DNA of 55,000 bases from Prorocentrum cordatum (GCA_963575745.1 CAUYUJ010016904.1:366272-421271); one strand, 5' to 3'; shown: positions 1 through 10,790, counted from the first letter of the stretch. Program-made: numbers and translations. The notes: generated by a model from the letters alone, not told the origin.

Positions 1-94
1 GGCGGGAAATATGTGAGACCCCCGTTTGTCACAGCGTGATTTGTTGTAATATGGTAGGATCGTTCCTGATGTGTTTCATAGTACAACCGTTACC

Positions 95-126
<32 letters not shown>

Positions 127-351
127 CGATATGTAGTTTCATTGTTTGCTAGGTTATGGTGCACGATGTTGTGTTCCGTTATGTCATGGTGTGTTGTGTC
201 ATGTTATGCCATGACATCTCATGTGATGAAGGCTCTGGTATGCGTTGGTAGGCCACGGTAATTGTTAACATGTTATGGTATGGTATGTTTCGTTGTTTTA
301 TGCCGTGGCCTTGTCATTCTATTATTGTCCGCTATGTCATTATATGTTGAG
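1..351. other. Non-coding left edge, TG/ATG-rich
   Basis: No coding region or RNA gene is visible. The stretch after 130 is a degenerate low-complexity mix of ATG, TTATGG and GTGTTGTG words, and a CAG microsatellite lies at 94-125. Open frames here are short and compositional. Confidence 0.6.
94..125. repeat. (CAG)n microsatellite, about 10 units
   Basis: Uninterrupted CAG/GCA trinucleotide run read directly. No flanking coding frame supports a polyglutamine tract. Confidence 0.95.
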
Positions 352-670
352 CTATGTTCTGCGTGCTGTCCCCCAAGGTGGTGCGCCCCATACTTTTTTC
401 CCTCGCCCTGACTGGGGCGGCCGCTCTCCAGAGCGGTCGCTCCCGAATCTTTCTTTCGCACATGTCCTTGCACCGATCAGGTGCTCCTGCTCGCGTGCTG
501 CCCCACAAAGTGGCACGCCCTCCTTTCCTTTCCCGCCCTTTGCCCTGGCAGGGGCGTCTACCCCCCAAGACAGAAGTTCTTGCACCAATCAGGGGGTCCT
601 GGCACGCGTGCTGCCCCTCACGGTGGCATAATCACGTTTCTTTGTGCCGTCTGTCTTCCAAAGTGAACGC
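352..670. repeat. Degenerate GC-rich tandem repeat, three copies of about 115-130 bp
   Basis: The word GCGTGCTG followed by CCCC, a short spacer and GTGGYRCGCCC recurs at 361, 493 and 606, each time with a pyrimidine-rich tail. The same GTGGTGCGCCC wording returns near 22.5 kb and 41.7 kb, so this is one dispersed family. Long frames across it have no domain-like content. Confidence 0.6.
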
Positions 671-1668
671 CCCCTGGCTGCCCCTCCCTCCCTCGCGCGC
701 GCGCTCGCCGCGCGTGCGCCCTCCCCCCCCCCTTGGTGGTCCTGCGCTGCGGGCGGCGCCCCCCAGGGCTGCGCGCTGGGTGGGCCCCCATCCTGCCCTT
801 TATGGGCCGCCACCGCTCAGCTGCCCTAGCGGCTGGGCTCGCACCCGCCTGGCTGACCCTGTGGTCGGGCGTTCTCCGCTCCGCCCCGCTGTGATGCGTG
901 CACCGGCTGGGCCTGGCGGGCCTCCCCCCTTCCCTCCGCGCCGCCACGCCGCCGCCTGGGCCGCCGTCGGCTGTCCCAGCCAATGCTCCAGCCCCTGCTG
1001 CACCGCCTCAGCAGTTGCCAGCATCCTGTGGGCATTGTCCATCAGCATTTTGCTGCAGCCCACGTGCCGTGTCATGGCGCAGCCCCTTGCAGTCTCCTCG
1101 TTCGGTCCTGTGGACCGTGTTCCCGCATCCACGTGGCGCCGAGCCTCTGACGCAAAGTCTGACGCTCTCGGCATCGTGGTTGACTTTCGGATGCTCCCGC
1201 TCTTGCAGCCGTGGGTCATCTTTAGGTTTTCTCTGCGACCTAGTGGCTCACCTTGCTCATCACGCTCCTGCGCATGCAGCCCTGGCTTCGGTCACTGGAC
1301 GTGGTCGTTGATGCCGTCCCGCGTTCACTGCCAGGTCACTTCAGCCCCGGCTGGCCGCCCTGGCGCGTTCATCCTGAAATTCGTTCCACGGTGAGTGCTC
1401 TCTTCCCCGTGCTGTCCTCTGCGGTCGCCCCTCCCTGCCTTCTCCGCCCCTCCCTGCCTTCTTTTTCTCGTGCAAGCCGGCCAGTTAGTCTGCGGAGCGC
1501 CTTCGGCATTTCCGAACGCGCCAGCGGCTTACCTTTGCCGCGCCGAAAACATCAGTTATGATACATGTGCCCGTTTTCCTGGTGTGCTGTCGATGTCGAT
1601 TATTCATGTCTCTTTGCTCATGCTTCGTGAAGTCTGGATGGCGTGACGCCGTGGCGCCTCCCCCTCAG
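671..1668. other. GC-rich non-coding stretch, pyrimidine-biased
   Basis: Several overlapping frames of more than 60 codons stay open on both strands because stop-codon words are rare here. None shows a motif. Composition resembles 41.6-42.7 kb, suggesting the same filler family. I see no gene. Confidence 0.5.
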
Positions 1669-1670
1669 GG

Positions 1671-1832
1671 TGTCGTCATTATTCGAGGACGCGAACTGGG
1701 ACACCCAGGGATTGCCAGGAATGTGTGGGGCTTGGCGACCGCGGCACGGTGACGTCATTCGCCGAGGGCGCGAGGTAGGATATTCAGGGACTCCCAGGAT
1801 CATGCGGGAGTTTGCGACAGCGGTATGCAGGG
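1671..1832 (+). repeat. Direct repeat pair of about 80 bp
   Basis: Copies start near 1671 and 1749. Each runs from GTC(A)TTCATTCG-like sequence through a GGACGCGA or GGGCGCGA box and a CAGGGATTGCCAGGA-like box to TTGCGACMGCGG. They differ by scattered substitutions, consistent with an old tandem duplication. Confidence 0.6.
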
Positions 1833-1898
1833 CGGGCAGGCAGACGGAAATTCCCTGAGCGTATCTAACAACCCCAGTTTTTCGGCTGGGGAACAACA

Positions 1899-2005
1899 AT
1901 GTTTTTTGGGGTTTTTCTATATGTTGTTTTTGTTTGTTTGTTTTTTTTTGGGGTTTTTTCTTTTGTGTTATTGATTGTTTCTTTTTTCTTTTCCTTTTAT
2001 TTGGG
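1899..2005. repeat. T-rich low-complexity tract
   Basis: Long runs of T with interspersed G on the + strand. The open frame across it is a run of Phe/Val/Leu forced by composition. Confidence 0.8.
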
Positions 2006-2009
2006 GAAC

Positions 2010-2999
2010 AACAAACGCCAGGAAATCCCAGTCTGCGAGGCCATAGCTGGGCAAGCCACCGTGAGGGTAGGAAGAAAAGTGGGATGGGAAGGGAGCCGCA
2101 GGATCGGGGCAGCGGAAGAGGAGGAGGACGAGAGGAAGACGGACACTTCAGATCAGGAGCGCCCTTTTCACTCGCACTAAGACGCTGAGGCCAGGCTCAG
2201 TTACAAGGTGCAGGAGAAGCAAACGACAGAGAGGCGGAGAGACGACACGGGCAGGGACAAATCCGGCTCGACCCTCAACGGGCCCATTGGCAGCCCCCTT
2301 GTCGCGTCACGCGGGGGAGTGGTCAAGCGGCTCAGCTCAGGATGCGCCTGCGCTGCAAAGAGCCCCTCGCGAAGCCTCACAACCCTGGAGCACTAGGGAA
2401 GTGATGGTGTCCCAGCAGGCGTTAAACCGCAGGGAGGGCGGAGCGATCCTGAAAGCCATTCGAAGCCAGGCGGTACAAAAGTTGTCGTCATCGCGGAGTT
2501 GATAGTGCGCCCTCGAAAACGAGCTCCAACAGGGATCGGGGCATCCTGGTAGTTGAACGTCACGGCTGGCGCACGAGCCCGCATCAGGTCAAATGCGTGT
2601 TCCTCATCAGGCCAGTTCCGCTCAAAACCTGTCCCCAGAGCCATCTTCCTGGCAGGTTGCCCGAGCTACGCCGAGCGATGCCAACGCCCGAGGGCAAGTG
2701 ACAACACGAGCAGGCAACCCGACGGCAGACTCGTTTCGTGTCGACGCGGCGGTGACCCCAGCGCGATCGTTCAAGGTTGAACGCCGCCAGGGCCTGCCAG
2801 GGGCCTGGAATCGGCCGTCCTCGAACGGTCCGAGCTAGCGGAAAGCCGCGATCGTTACTGAATTCACGATCCGCGCGGCGTCAGAAACCAACGCCACCGT
2901 CGTCACGACACGAGCCCGCTGTACCCTCGCGCCTCGGCCCCGCCGCTACACCGGCAGGAGGCCGCTCGGTACCGCCCTGCAGCACTCGCGGCGGGAGGT
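2010..2999. other. No recognisable gene; possible upstream exon/intron of the Fhit-like gene
   Basis: Mixed-composition sequence without tandem repeats. The Fhit-like exon at 3.0 kb has no in-frame ATG close upstream, so its first codons, or another exon, may lie in this stretch. I could not identify them. Confidence 0.4.
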
Positions 3000-3068
3000 G
3001 CCCCCGTCCTCGGGGAGCCCGTGGCCTTCGCGAAGTTCACGATACCGGCCGCCTCGGTCTTCTATCAG
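3000..3068 (+). CDS. FHIT: Fhit-like HIT-domain hydrolase, N-terminal exon (partial)
   Basis: The frame through 3021-3068 reads FAKFTIPAASVFYQ, matching the first beta strand of Fhit proteins (an F-x-x-F-x-I-x-x-x-x-VFY pattern). The frame is open upstream, but its ATG is not found, so the 5' boundary is uncertain. The coding match ends at CAG (3068). The next bases are GACTGC, so a GA donor is implied; no GT fits nearby. The following piece starts in phase 0 at 3770. Fhit enzymes hydrolyse diadenosine polyphosphates and related nucleotides. Short length makes this the least certain of the three exons; its support is position, strand and phase relative to the strong exon at 3770. Confidence 0.5.
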
Positions 3069-3769
3069 GACTGCCCGGCTACTTGCGGCAAATTCTGGCA
3101 GCCTCCCGTGTGGTCTTCCGCATTGTCTCCCGTATGCCCTCCCGTATGGTCTCCCGTCTGGTTTTCCGTATTGTCTTCCGAATGGTCTCCCGAACGGTGT
3201 TTTGTATGTGCATCTCAGTATGTTGATATCGTTACTTGGTTAATCTATGAAGCTTAGAATGTTCTGACGCTAGGGCTTAATGTTGCACTCGGTATTCAGG
3301 AAGGTATGTTGCCGCGAAGCTCTGTTCATGGTCTGGACTGGGCCGCGTGGCACAGATCACCGCGATGAAACACAATATCGTCGTCAGCACATGTGACCTC
3401 AGCAGCATGAATGATCAACCTGGGGGCTGGAGGATAGTGCGATGCCATGTGGCGCAACATTTTGCAGTACTGTGCTATGGTAGAGAACCCAGGTGTCCAA
3501 TGGAACGCTTTCGTAGTGCAGCTGGACGCAATATGGCGCGGTGTGTACATGCAACGCGGAGAAACGCAATGAGTCGTAGCTCAGCTCGCACAAAGGACTA
3601 ACATCTGCCGCGATGGAAGGTGTGGCGTAGTGTAGCGCAATGTGAATCATGATCGCACGCTGAAATCAGATTTGGCATGCATGTGCGTCCTGCTTGCTCG
3701 TTGGGTGTGGGAAGTACACCGGATGGTTCCCGCAAGCCCCGAATGTTGCTCTCTGGGCCCCCTCGACAG
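3069..3769 (+). other. Inferred intron 1 of the Fhit-like gene (about 0.7 kb)
   Basis: Lies between two in-phase Fhit segments. It begins GACTGCCC and ends CCTCGACAG. It contains a 12-bp minisatellite (3101-3208) and, beyond that, nothing recognisable. The GA start is non-canonical; GA and GC donors are known in dinoflagellates. Confidence 0.45.
3101..3208 (+). repeat. 12-bp minisatellite, nine units
   Basis: Units of exactly 12 bp, consensus GTCTCCCGTATG, start at 3101, 3113, 3125 and so on to 3197, with one to four changes each. Because 12 is divisible by 3, frames through it stay open, producing a spurious basic peptide. Confidence 0.9.
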
Positions 3770-3880
3770 TCTGCCTCGGGGCTGACCGTGGCTTTCGTGA
3801 ACTTGAAGCCCCTGGTGCCTGGGCACGTTCTCGTTGTGCCGAAGAGGGTCGTGCAGCACATCGCGGACCTGACCGACGAG
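3770..3880 (+). CDS. FHIT: Fhit-like HIT-domain hydrolase, central exon
   Basis: The frame 3770-3880 encodes AFVNLKPLVPGHVLVVPKRV and then an ADLTDE box. This is the hallmark central segment of Fhit (strands beta-2/beta-3 and the loop before the helix). The upstream border GACAG fits an AG acceptor. At the 3' side three phase-0 donors are possible: GA after GAG (3880), GT after GAC (3883) or GT after GCG (3889). The first gives the usual family spacing to the helix encoded by the next exon, so I prefer it. Past 3890 the same frame loses all similarity and runs into a purine tract. The catalytic histidines are not here; they are encoded at 24.9 kb. Confidence 0.75.
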
Positions 3881-4063
3881 GACGTGGCGGTCGCGCCGTT
3901 CGCCCGTTCCACTCGGGGGAAGGGCGGGACAACAAGCTCTCTGCAGCACGGCGTGGGGAGAAGAGGGACCCGAGTCAGAGGAGGCGGACATTCGGGGGCA
4001 GTTGGCGCTCTCAAGCAGGGGAGAGAGACAGGAGGACGGGGTGATGAGGACGACGAGAAGGAC

Positions 4064-4131
4064 GAGAAGGAGGAGGAGAAGGAGGAGGAGGAGGAGGAGG
4101 AGGAGGAGAAGGAGGAGGAGGAGGAAGAGGA
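4064..4131 (+). repeat. (GAG)n/(GGA)n purine triplet tract
   Basis: Nearly pure GAG/AAG triplets on the + strand, giving poly-Glu, poly-Arg or poly-Gly frames depending on phase, and poly-Leu/Ser on the other strand. Confidence 0.95.
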
Positions 4132-4235
4132 ACCCGGGCTCTGGTGCTCTCCGCCACGGCGCGCTCCCGGCCGTTCCAGCGGCACCTGCCGCCGCGCCGG
4201 CCGAAGGGAACCTCCTTGCCGCGGGCAGCCCTGAG

Positions 4236-5525
4236 GTCGCCGCGCTGCAGGCCGCCCGCGGGAGGCTTTTCCAAAGGTTTCGCGCCCTCTGCGCGGCGGG
4301 CCTGGACAAACATGTGGCCGTGACACTCCTTCGCACAAGAGCGGGCTCTGACTACACCTTCATGGCGCGCACCTGCGGCATCCCGGGCGAGGAGGCGCGG
4401 GCCCTGGGGCCGCAGAGTACGAGCACGCCTTGGGCGTCGCGCTGGACGACGCCGCGCGCCTGAAGTTTGTCCTCGCCGGCGCGGACGGGGGCCACGGGCT
4501 TCAGAGCGCGGAGATTATGGCCCCCGCCGCGCACGCAGCTTCTTGGCACCTCTGCTTGCCGCGCTGCCTGCGCGGCTGGGCCTGGAGAGCGCCAGCGCCC
4601 TGACTGCAGTGAGCCCTTGGGCGCGCCGCAGCCTGCCGGCGGCCACGGCGACGCTCCAGGCCGCTTAGGGAGACCACACGAGGCACTGACACTCTGGCCA
4701 CGGCCCCTCTCGCTGCAGCTGCCCGCCTCGGCTGCGGACCCCCTGGCGCCGGCCGCCCTGCGCTCTGCGGGGGGCCCAGAGGCGAGCGCCTTCCTGCAAG
4801 TGCCGACGCTGCCCTGCCTCCGGCTGACGAACGCGCAGCTCGGCATTGCGCTGCGGCCCCGGCTGAACCTGGATTTGCCGGGCTGCGCGGCCTTCCCGCC
4901 GGCGGCAGGCGCAGCGGGGCCGCGACGGCCGAGGCGTTGCCAGCGCCGCCGCCCACATGGCGGGATTTGCGGCGCGCCGCTGGGCCCCAAGGGACGGCAC
5001 GCCCGCGGCTGCGCCGTGGGCGGGTGGCTGGCCCGCTGCCGCGACGCTGGCTGCGCGGCGCTTGCGGCGCGGCGCGAGGAGCCGGGGCGCACCGTGCACC
5101 GAGAAGTTTTGCTCCCCCACGCAGCGCCGGCAAGCCCCGAGGCGCGGATGGACTTCGCGACCCAGGCCCCGCGCTTCGCTGAGCCGCTCATGGTCGACCT
5201 CGCGGTCGTGAGCGCGCTCGCGCGAGACGCTCTCGGGCTCGGCTCTGCGCGAAGGAAAGGCGCGGCGGCGGCGGCCGCGGCGCGGCGCAAGCGGGCCCGA
5301 TGCCCCGGGGGGGCCGCGGTGCCCTTCGCGGTCGAGGAACACGGCCGCATGGGAGAAGAGGCGCCGGCCCTGGCGCGGCTGCGCGGGACGCGGGGCGCTC
5401 GGCGGCCATCCAGCGACTCCATCAGTCGCTCGGGCGCGCCATCCAGCGCAGCGCCGCGGACGCGGCGCTGGCGGCGACGCGGGCGCGAGGCTGGGCCGCC
5501 GGCGCCCAGCGCGGGAGCCCTGTAG
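4236..5525 (+). pseudogene. Decayed non-LTR retrotransposon, C-terminal part of the reverse-transcriptase ORF
   Basis: Pieces of the post-RT region appear in order but in shifting frames. First, a helical segment with AGLDKHVAVTLLRTRAGSDY (4299-4358). Then, in another frame, HGLQSAEIMAPAAHAASWHL (about 4490-4550), the SAEL-type thumb motif. Then, in a third frame, ARLGLESASALTAVSPWARR. Back in the first frame comes SAGGPEASAFLQVPTLPCLR (near 4765), followed by a C/H cluster around CGAPLGPKGRHARGC (near 4970) and a terminal nuclease-like stretch with FAVEEHGRMGEEA (near 5325). At least three frameshifts show it is dead. RT motifs A-C and the endonuclease are missing, so the copy is 5'-truncated near 4.23 kb. 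Confidence 0.7.
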
Positions 5526-6253
5526 CGGGCTGAACTGTCGCGCGACGTGCGGCGGCCCGCAACGCTGACGCGACGCCCCGCCTGAGCCCTGGAGGCGCTG
5601 GGCCGCGCGGGCCGGGCAGCGCGGCCGCTGCTGGCAGACCGGGGGGCGAGGGCTGCAGCCGCCGGGCGCGATTTGGCAGCGCCGCCGACGAGGGCTGCGA
5701 GGCGGCGGGAGCTGGGCGGGCGGCGATGGGCGGCGAGGCGCCGGGCACCTGGCGGGGGCGGTTGCCGGCGACGCCGCGGGCGCGGGGTGCCAGGCGCGCG
5801 GCGCGCAGCCAGCGACGCTGGGCTGGCAGGCTGGAGGCGGGCGGCGCAGCCAGGGCCAGCCGAGGGCGAACTGCCGCGCGGGGCCTGCAGGCCGCCCAGG
5901 GGCCCAGGGAGCGCCGCTACCGGGTCGTGGCGGTGCGCTTCGTGCTCCCAGGTAACGGAGTCTATAGGGGCCCCGGCTGGCGGACCCCTCTGACCCCCCT
6001 GGGAGTCGCTGCTGTCGTCGACAGCCGGCTACCCACCGGGGGCGCCGCCCGCTTCCCTGAGGGTCCGTGATGTTTATTTCAAGGGTCGGCACGCTGATGC
6101 TTAACATAAGGATTATTAGCATTGCTGCCATGAAAAAGTTGGTTTTATATTAAGCGCAACATGTGAATACGAATGTTCTAAAGCTCACTGTAATGTCGAG
6201 TCGCTATTTCAATGTGGATGTACACATGGAAGGAATATAGTGTACCCGACTAT
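5526..6253. other. GC-rich tail of the LINE remnant, then AT-rich non-coding DNA
   Basis: From 5526 to about 6070 the sequence is extremely GC-rich and may be the 3' part of the retroelement. Around 6067 it changes abruptly to AT-rich DNA. The large minus-strand frame over this area is a composition shadow. No poly-A or simple 3' tail is obvious at the change point. Confidence 0.4.
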
Positions 6254-6256
6254 CTT

Positions 6257-6356
6257 AAAAGCACAGCCACAGCCAAAGCCCAGCCAAAGCCAAAGCCCAG
6301 CCGACGCCAAAGCCCAGCCAAAGCCAACGCCCAGCCAAAGTCAAAGCCCAGCCGTC
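6257..6356. repeat. AAAGCCCAGCC minisatellite (11-12 bp unit)
   Basis: Tandem AAAGCCCAGCC and CAAAGCCAACGCCCAGCC-like units, about nine copies with small variations, read directly. Confidence 0.9.
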
Positions 6357-6394
6357 CCGAGATAGTCCGAACATTGTAAAATCGTTGATTTGCA

Positions 6395-6786
6395 TTGGTT
6401 TTTGTCGACGGCTGTCGCCTTCTCACGTTTTCCCATTCCCAACGCTCCAAGACCGAGGAATTTAGAAACACATATGAATTACAGAGATTTGTTTTGCAAG
6501 TTGGGACTCCTACTCCCTATGCGCTTCCCCGAGCCCCATCAAGACTTCGGGGTCACATGCAACAATGCTTCGGGAATGCTGCTGAACTCTCTGACGCTGT
6601 CTTGGCACTCTGTTGGATATTCTTCGTGTCCACGCGGCTGCACCTGAAACCATTGTAGAAATCGAGATCCCATGGTCCCATGAGTTGAAGCAGTGGAACT
6701 TTAGAAAGTTTTCCAAACTCGCCCCCTGGTTGTTTTTGGACGAAGACCCCGAGAGGCATCCCAACATATTGTGGCCTGCGTGGTGA
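6395..6786 (+). pseudogene. Unidentified decayed coding fragment
   Basis: The frame from 6395 reads as ordinary protein around FRNTYELQRFVLQVGTPTPY and a following AELSDAVL segment. After about 6600 the protein-like reading moves to another frame: ILRVHAAAPETIVEIEIPWS, then LKQWNFRKFSKLAPWLFLDE, ending WPAW at a TGA (6784-6786). Amino-acid usage in both parts is balanced, unlike the surrounding repeats, which suggests a real gene fragment with one frameshift. I do not recognise the family. Confidence 0.35.
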
Positions 6787-7093
6787 AAACGTCGCACAAA
6801 CAGCCCAGGCACTACAACTTGGAACAAAAAGAATTTCCATCATTCCGTGTTTTTTCAAGTTCGCCCTTTTTGTTTTTTCTTGCACAACATACCACAATGA
6901 AGGCCCCAGAAAAGAACCCGGGAATCCTTCGAGGTCCCCAAATCGTGGGATACCTAACGGCAATCAATGATGTTAGCGTTTCCGCAGTTCCCTTTCCATG
7001 CGATCCCGGGGCCTGCGCAGGGCCTCCAAGAGGGTCCCAAGAGGCAAGTAACGATAAGGATGCTATTCCATGCGTTCCCCCCATCAAGCCGAG
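6787..7093. other. No gene seen
   Basis: Mixed-composition spacer between the decayed fragment and the CTAG hairpin. No tandem repeat, domain or RNA signature is visible. Confidence 0.5.
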
Positions 7094-7134
7094 CTAGAAC
7101 TTGAACGCGCGCGAAACGCGCGCGATGATTCTAG
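7094..7134 (+). mobile_element. CTAG-ended GC hairpin, copy 1 (Helitron-like 3' end or foldback)
   Basis: Starts CTAGAAC and ends ATTCTAG, with a perfect 8-bp CGCGCGCG stem around an AAA loop (7106-7124). The final CTAG is followed by T and then by a TA microsatellite. Related copies lie at 17066 and 27974 in the same setting. A GC hairpin just before a CTAG end next to T is the form of Helitron 3' termini. The near-palindromic whole could equally be a small foldback repeat. Confidence 0.5.
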
Positions 7135-7137
7135 TAC

Positions 7138-7151
7138 ATACATATATATAT

Positions 7152-7189
<38 letters not shown>

Positions 7190-7190
7190 C
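7138..7190. repeat. (TA)n microsatellite
   Basis: Long alternating AT run after CATATATATA, followed by TGTGTG. Confidence 0.95.
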
Positions 7191-8030
7191 GTGTGTGTGT
7201 ATAGTGTCGTCCCGCCAATATGTCACGCCATGCAGATTGCGCAACATATTTCACCTCGTAAATTGCACCGCGTTCATCGGAACACGCATCCATACCATCC
7301 TAAAGAAGTCGGCTTCCCCCCCCGCCACTTTCTGCGAACAAGCATTACGCGCGCTCTCTCGTTAATCAAAAGTCACCCCTTTTTCCAAACATCCCGTGGA
7401 ACAGAAAATATACAACGACGTGCGTGCGCGCGTCGTCGCGCGCGTGCTTGTTGGGAGAATGGTTTGCAATGTGGCTTCCCTCGCTAAGAAACTTGCGCTC
7501 TTGCGAGTTCGTGTGGAGACCATCGTGCTATCGGTCGTTGCATACCATGCGTCCAACCTGCCCTCCCGCGCCCGCATGCCGAAAACATTTTGAACGCCCT
7601 TACGCGCGTGCTTGTTGGGCGCAATCCTTGTGACATAATACCATGACGGCCTGCCGCGTCCGTCGGCCGCGCGCTTGTCGAAATCCATAATACCGCGCCT
7701 GTCCGAGTCAGAGGCTCGCATTGAAGCGCCCGCGCGTCAGCGCGGCCTGCGAGATGAGTTTTGCTGCGACCAGTGGTCAACGCCACCGCGGCTGCGTCGA
7801 TCGCGCCGAACTAGCTCGCCGCTGCGCGCGCGAGCCTGCGAGCGCCAGCGCGGCAGCAGCGACGTGCAAGCCAGCGCCACGCATTCATCGCAATCTCAGC
7901 CGCAAAGGGTTTTGCAAAAGAGCTGGCGGGTGGGCGGGTGGGATCATTGCGCAAGCAATGGGGTTGACAGTTCCAAGTTGGGAAGGGCGAGTGGCACCGC
8001 GTAGATTGCTCAGCATAAGTTGCTCCATAA
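7191..8030. other. Non-coding, GCGC-rich with short repeated words
   Basis: No convincing gene. The word CGCGCGTGCTTGTTGGG recurs at about 7438 and 7604 after similar context, and related ACGCGCG/CTTGCG wording returns at 18.9-19.3 kb. Overlapping frames are shadows of high-GC DNA. Confidence 0.45.
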
Positions 8031-8034
8031 CTAT

Positions 8035-8131
8035 TGCACCACACACTTCTACACATACGCACATATATGCACATACACATGTTTATATATACACATATTT
8101 CTATTCATATTATATATATATATTATAGCCA
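8035..8131. repeat. ACAT/TATA microsatellite cluster
   Basis: Alternating CACATA, TATGCACATA and TATATATA words, read directly. Confidence 0.85.
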
Positions 8132-8280
8132 AAGTGCAGTATCCCAAAACAGGGATTTTTAAAACCCAGTGTGGTTTCCAAGATCGATTGCGCGCCCGTC
8201 CAGTGCGGGCTAGCATGGCACGTTAGAACATGCCTCCTCCTCCTCGTCCTCGTCCTCCCCCACCTCCTCTTCATCCCGAA

Positions 8281-10060
8281 CGGCATCTCGGAGCCCAGAG
8301 TTGCGCGGATGTCCCCAGCGTAACGGGCTGGATCATCTCGCGCGCGGCATGTCGGACCCCAGAGTTGCGACGATGTCTCGGGCAAAACGTGCTGCAAGGA
8401 AGTCTCGGGCGAAACGGGCCGGACCACCACGAGCGCGGCGTCTCAGAGCTCCGAGTTGCGGGGGCCTCCTGAGGTCCCTGGACCCCACCTGGGGCTTTCT
8501 GAAGCCTCTTGGGGCTCCCAGGGGGGGATATCTAACATGTGGCCGTCGGGGCCCCCCCAAATGGGGGGGGGGGGGGGCACAAGAGCAGGAAAACTCAACG
8601 AATCGGCACCGGATGTGTATTGATTTTACACGTGCTGATAGGGGGCCTCCTGGGGCCTCCTGGGAGCCTCCTGGGAATCTCCTGGGGGCCCCTGGGGCCT
8701 GTCCTGGGCGTCTTGCGGCCTCATGGAGCTCTCTGGGGCCTCCTGGGGCTCCCAGGGGGGATGTGTAACATGTGGTCTTCTGGGCCCCCAGGCTGGACCA
8801 CCTCTTGCGCGGCATCTGGGAGAGTCAGAGTTGCGAGAATGTCTTATGCGAAACGGGCCGGACCACCTCGCGCAGGGCATCTCGGAGCCCAGAGTTGCGA
8901 GGATGTCTCCAGCGTAACGGGCTGGACCACCTCGCGCGCGGCATCTCGGACCCCAGAGTTGCGACGATGTCTCTTGCGAATCGTGCTGCGAGAAAGTTCA
9001 GGCGAAACGGGCCGGACCACCTCGAGCGCGGCGTCTCAGAGCTCCGAGTTGCGGGGGCCTCCTGGGCCTCCTTGGGCCTCCTGGGGACCTCCTGCTCCCT
9101 CCTGTGGCCTCCTGGACCCCACCTGGGTCTTCCTGAATCCTCTTGGGGCTCCCAGGGGGGATATCTAACATGTGGCCGTCGGGGCCCCCCAAAATGGGGG
9201 AGGGCACAAGAGCAGGAAAACTTAACGAATCGGCACCGGATGTGTATTAACTTGACACGTGCTGATAGGGGGCCTCCTGGGGCCTCCTGGGAGCCTCCTG
9301 GGAATCTCCTGGGGACCCCTGGGGCCTGTCCTGGGCGTCCTGCGGCCTCCTGAAGCTCTCTGGGGCCTCCTGGGGCTCCCAGGGTCCCAGGGGGGATAGG
9401 TAAGATATGGTCTTCTGGGCCCCCAGGCCGGACTACCTCTTGCGCGGCATTTGGGAGCTCAGAGTTGCGAGAATGTCTTGTGCGTAACGGGCCGGACCAC
9501 CTTGCGCACGGCATCTCAGAGCTCAGAGTTGCGAGGATGTCTCAGGCGAGACGGGCCGGACCACCTCGCGCAGGGCATCTCAGCTCAGAGCTGCGAGGAT
9601 GTCTCAGGCGAAACGGGCCGGACCACCTCTTGCGCTGCACCTCGGGGCCCAGAGTCGCGAGGATGTTTCAGGCGAAACGAGGCGGACCACCTCGCAAGCG
9701 GCATCTCGGAGCCCAGAGTTGCAAGGATGTCTCAGGCGAAACGGGCCGGACCACCTTTCGCACGGCATCTCGGGGCCCAGAGTTTCGAGGATGTCTCAGG
9801 CGAAACGGGCCGAACCGCGAGGATGTCTCGGGCGAAACGGGCCGGACCGCCTCTCGCACGGCACCTCGGGGCTCAGAGTTCCGAGGATGTCTCAAGCGAA
9901 ACGGCCCGGACCACCTTTCGCGCGGCGTCCTGGAGCGCAACTTTTCGAGGATGTCTCAGGCGAAACGACCAATCCCAGCCAATTCAGAAACGAGAGTTGC
10001 GAGGATGTCTCAAGCGAAACGGCCTGGACCATCAGATGTTTGTGAGGATGTCTCTGCTCA
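8281..10060 (+). repeat. 62-64-bp tandem repeat array
   Basis: The unit carries GATGTCTCAGGCGAAACGG, then GCCGGACCACCTCGCGC, GGCATCTCGGAGCCC and AGAGTTGCGAG. In the densest part (9470-10020) copies are 62-64 bp apart. From 8.28 to 9.4 kb short runs of the unit are separated by GGGGCCTCCTGG decamers. Phase drifts because the unit is not a fixed multiple of 3. Isolated relics occur near 24.2-24.65 kb. Confidence 0.85.
8320..9425 (+). repeat. Higher-order duplication of about 0.6 kb inside the 64-bp array
   Basis: The block about 8321-8800 is repeated at about 8915-9420. Landmarks in both are GCGACGATGTCTC (8367 and 8961), TCTAACATGTGGCCGTCGG (8531 and 9164) and a CACAAGAGCAGGAAAAC box. The spacing drifts from about 594 to 633 bp because the GGGGCCTCCTGG runs differ in length. 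Confidence 0.8.
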
Positions 10061-10137
10061 CCTTTCCCTCGGCCGGAGTTAGCTATTATCACAACAGCAC
10101 CCCGTTCAGCAAGCTGTTTGGGGTATAGCGCACATGC

Positions 10138-10178
<41 letters not shown>
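10138..10178. repeat. (TA)n microsatellite
   Basis: About 20 uninterrupted TA units, read directly. Confidence 0.95.
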
Positions 10179-10179
<1 letters not shown>

Positions 10180-10189
10180 GAGTAGGGCC

Positions 10190-10790
10190 CCGGGGCGGTG
10201 CCTGTCATCTCCTCCATGGGGAGTGCAGGGCGCCCCCGGGAGTGTCCGAAGCGTCCTGGAGGGCCCCTGGGACCGCCAGGAACAGTTCGAGACCGCCCAA
10301 GACGGCCCGCGAGCGCTCCAAGACGCGCATACATAGCCTCAGGAATGGCCGGCCCGAAGACGTTCCAAGAGAGCTCCATGAGGCCCCGAAGGCATCCCAA
10401 GAGGCCTCCCAAGAGAGCCCAAGACCGTCCAAGAGTCTCCCAAGACCGCTCCAAGACGGCCGAAGAGGCCCCCAAGACCGCCCCAAGACGGCCCAAGAGA
10501 CCCCCAAAATCGTCCCAAGACGGCCCAGGAGAGCCCCAAGATGGCCCAGGAGCCGCCCAAGACGGTTCCAGGAGAGCCCCGACAGGGCCAAGACTGCCTA
10601 AGCGAGCCCAGCGGTCCCCAAGAGGGCCCCGCGAGGCCCCAAGAGGCCCCAAAGAGGCCCCCAAGAGCTTCCCCGGAGGCCCCCAGATGCCCCCAAGACT
10701 CCCCAAAATGGCCCTGAACGCGCCCCAAGACGCCTCCAGGAGAGCCCAACAGGCCTCCGAGAGGCCCCCAAGAGGCCCACTGGAGGCCCA
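10190..10790 (+). repeat. Degenerate GGCCCCAAGA decamer array
   Basis: Continuous variations of GGCCCCCAAGA, CGGCCCAAGAG and CCGCTCCAAGA with a 10-11-bp rhythm. The + frames read Pro/Arg/Lys/Gln-rich and the - frames Leu/Gly/Ser/Trp-rich, all open for composition reasons. The same decamer returns at 11.9-15.8, 25.9-27.6 and, reversed, 33.8 kb. Confidence 0.85.

Noticed and set aside
3598-4338. Ser-rich 246-codon and Leu-rich 229-codon frames on the - strand over the Fhit central exon
   Set aside because: They are the antisense of the purine tract and of the Fhit exon. The + strand reading has a clear family signature.
4665-6131. 488-codon frame on the - strand
   Set aside because: It is the antisense shadow of the GC-rich LINE remnant. 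The + strand carries recognisable RT C-terminal motifs, while this frame is Arg/Ala/Pro filler.
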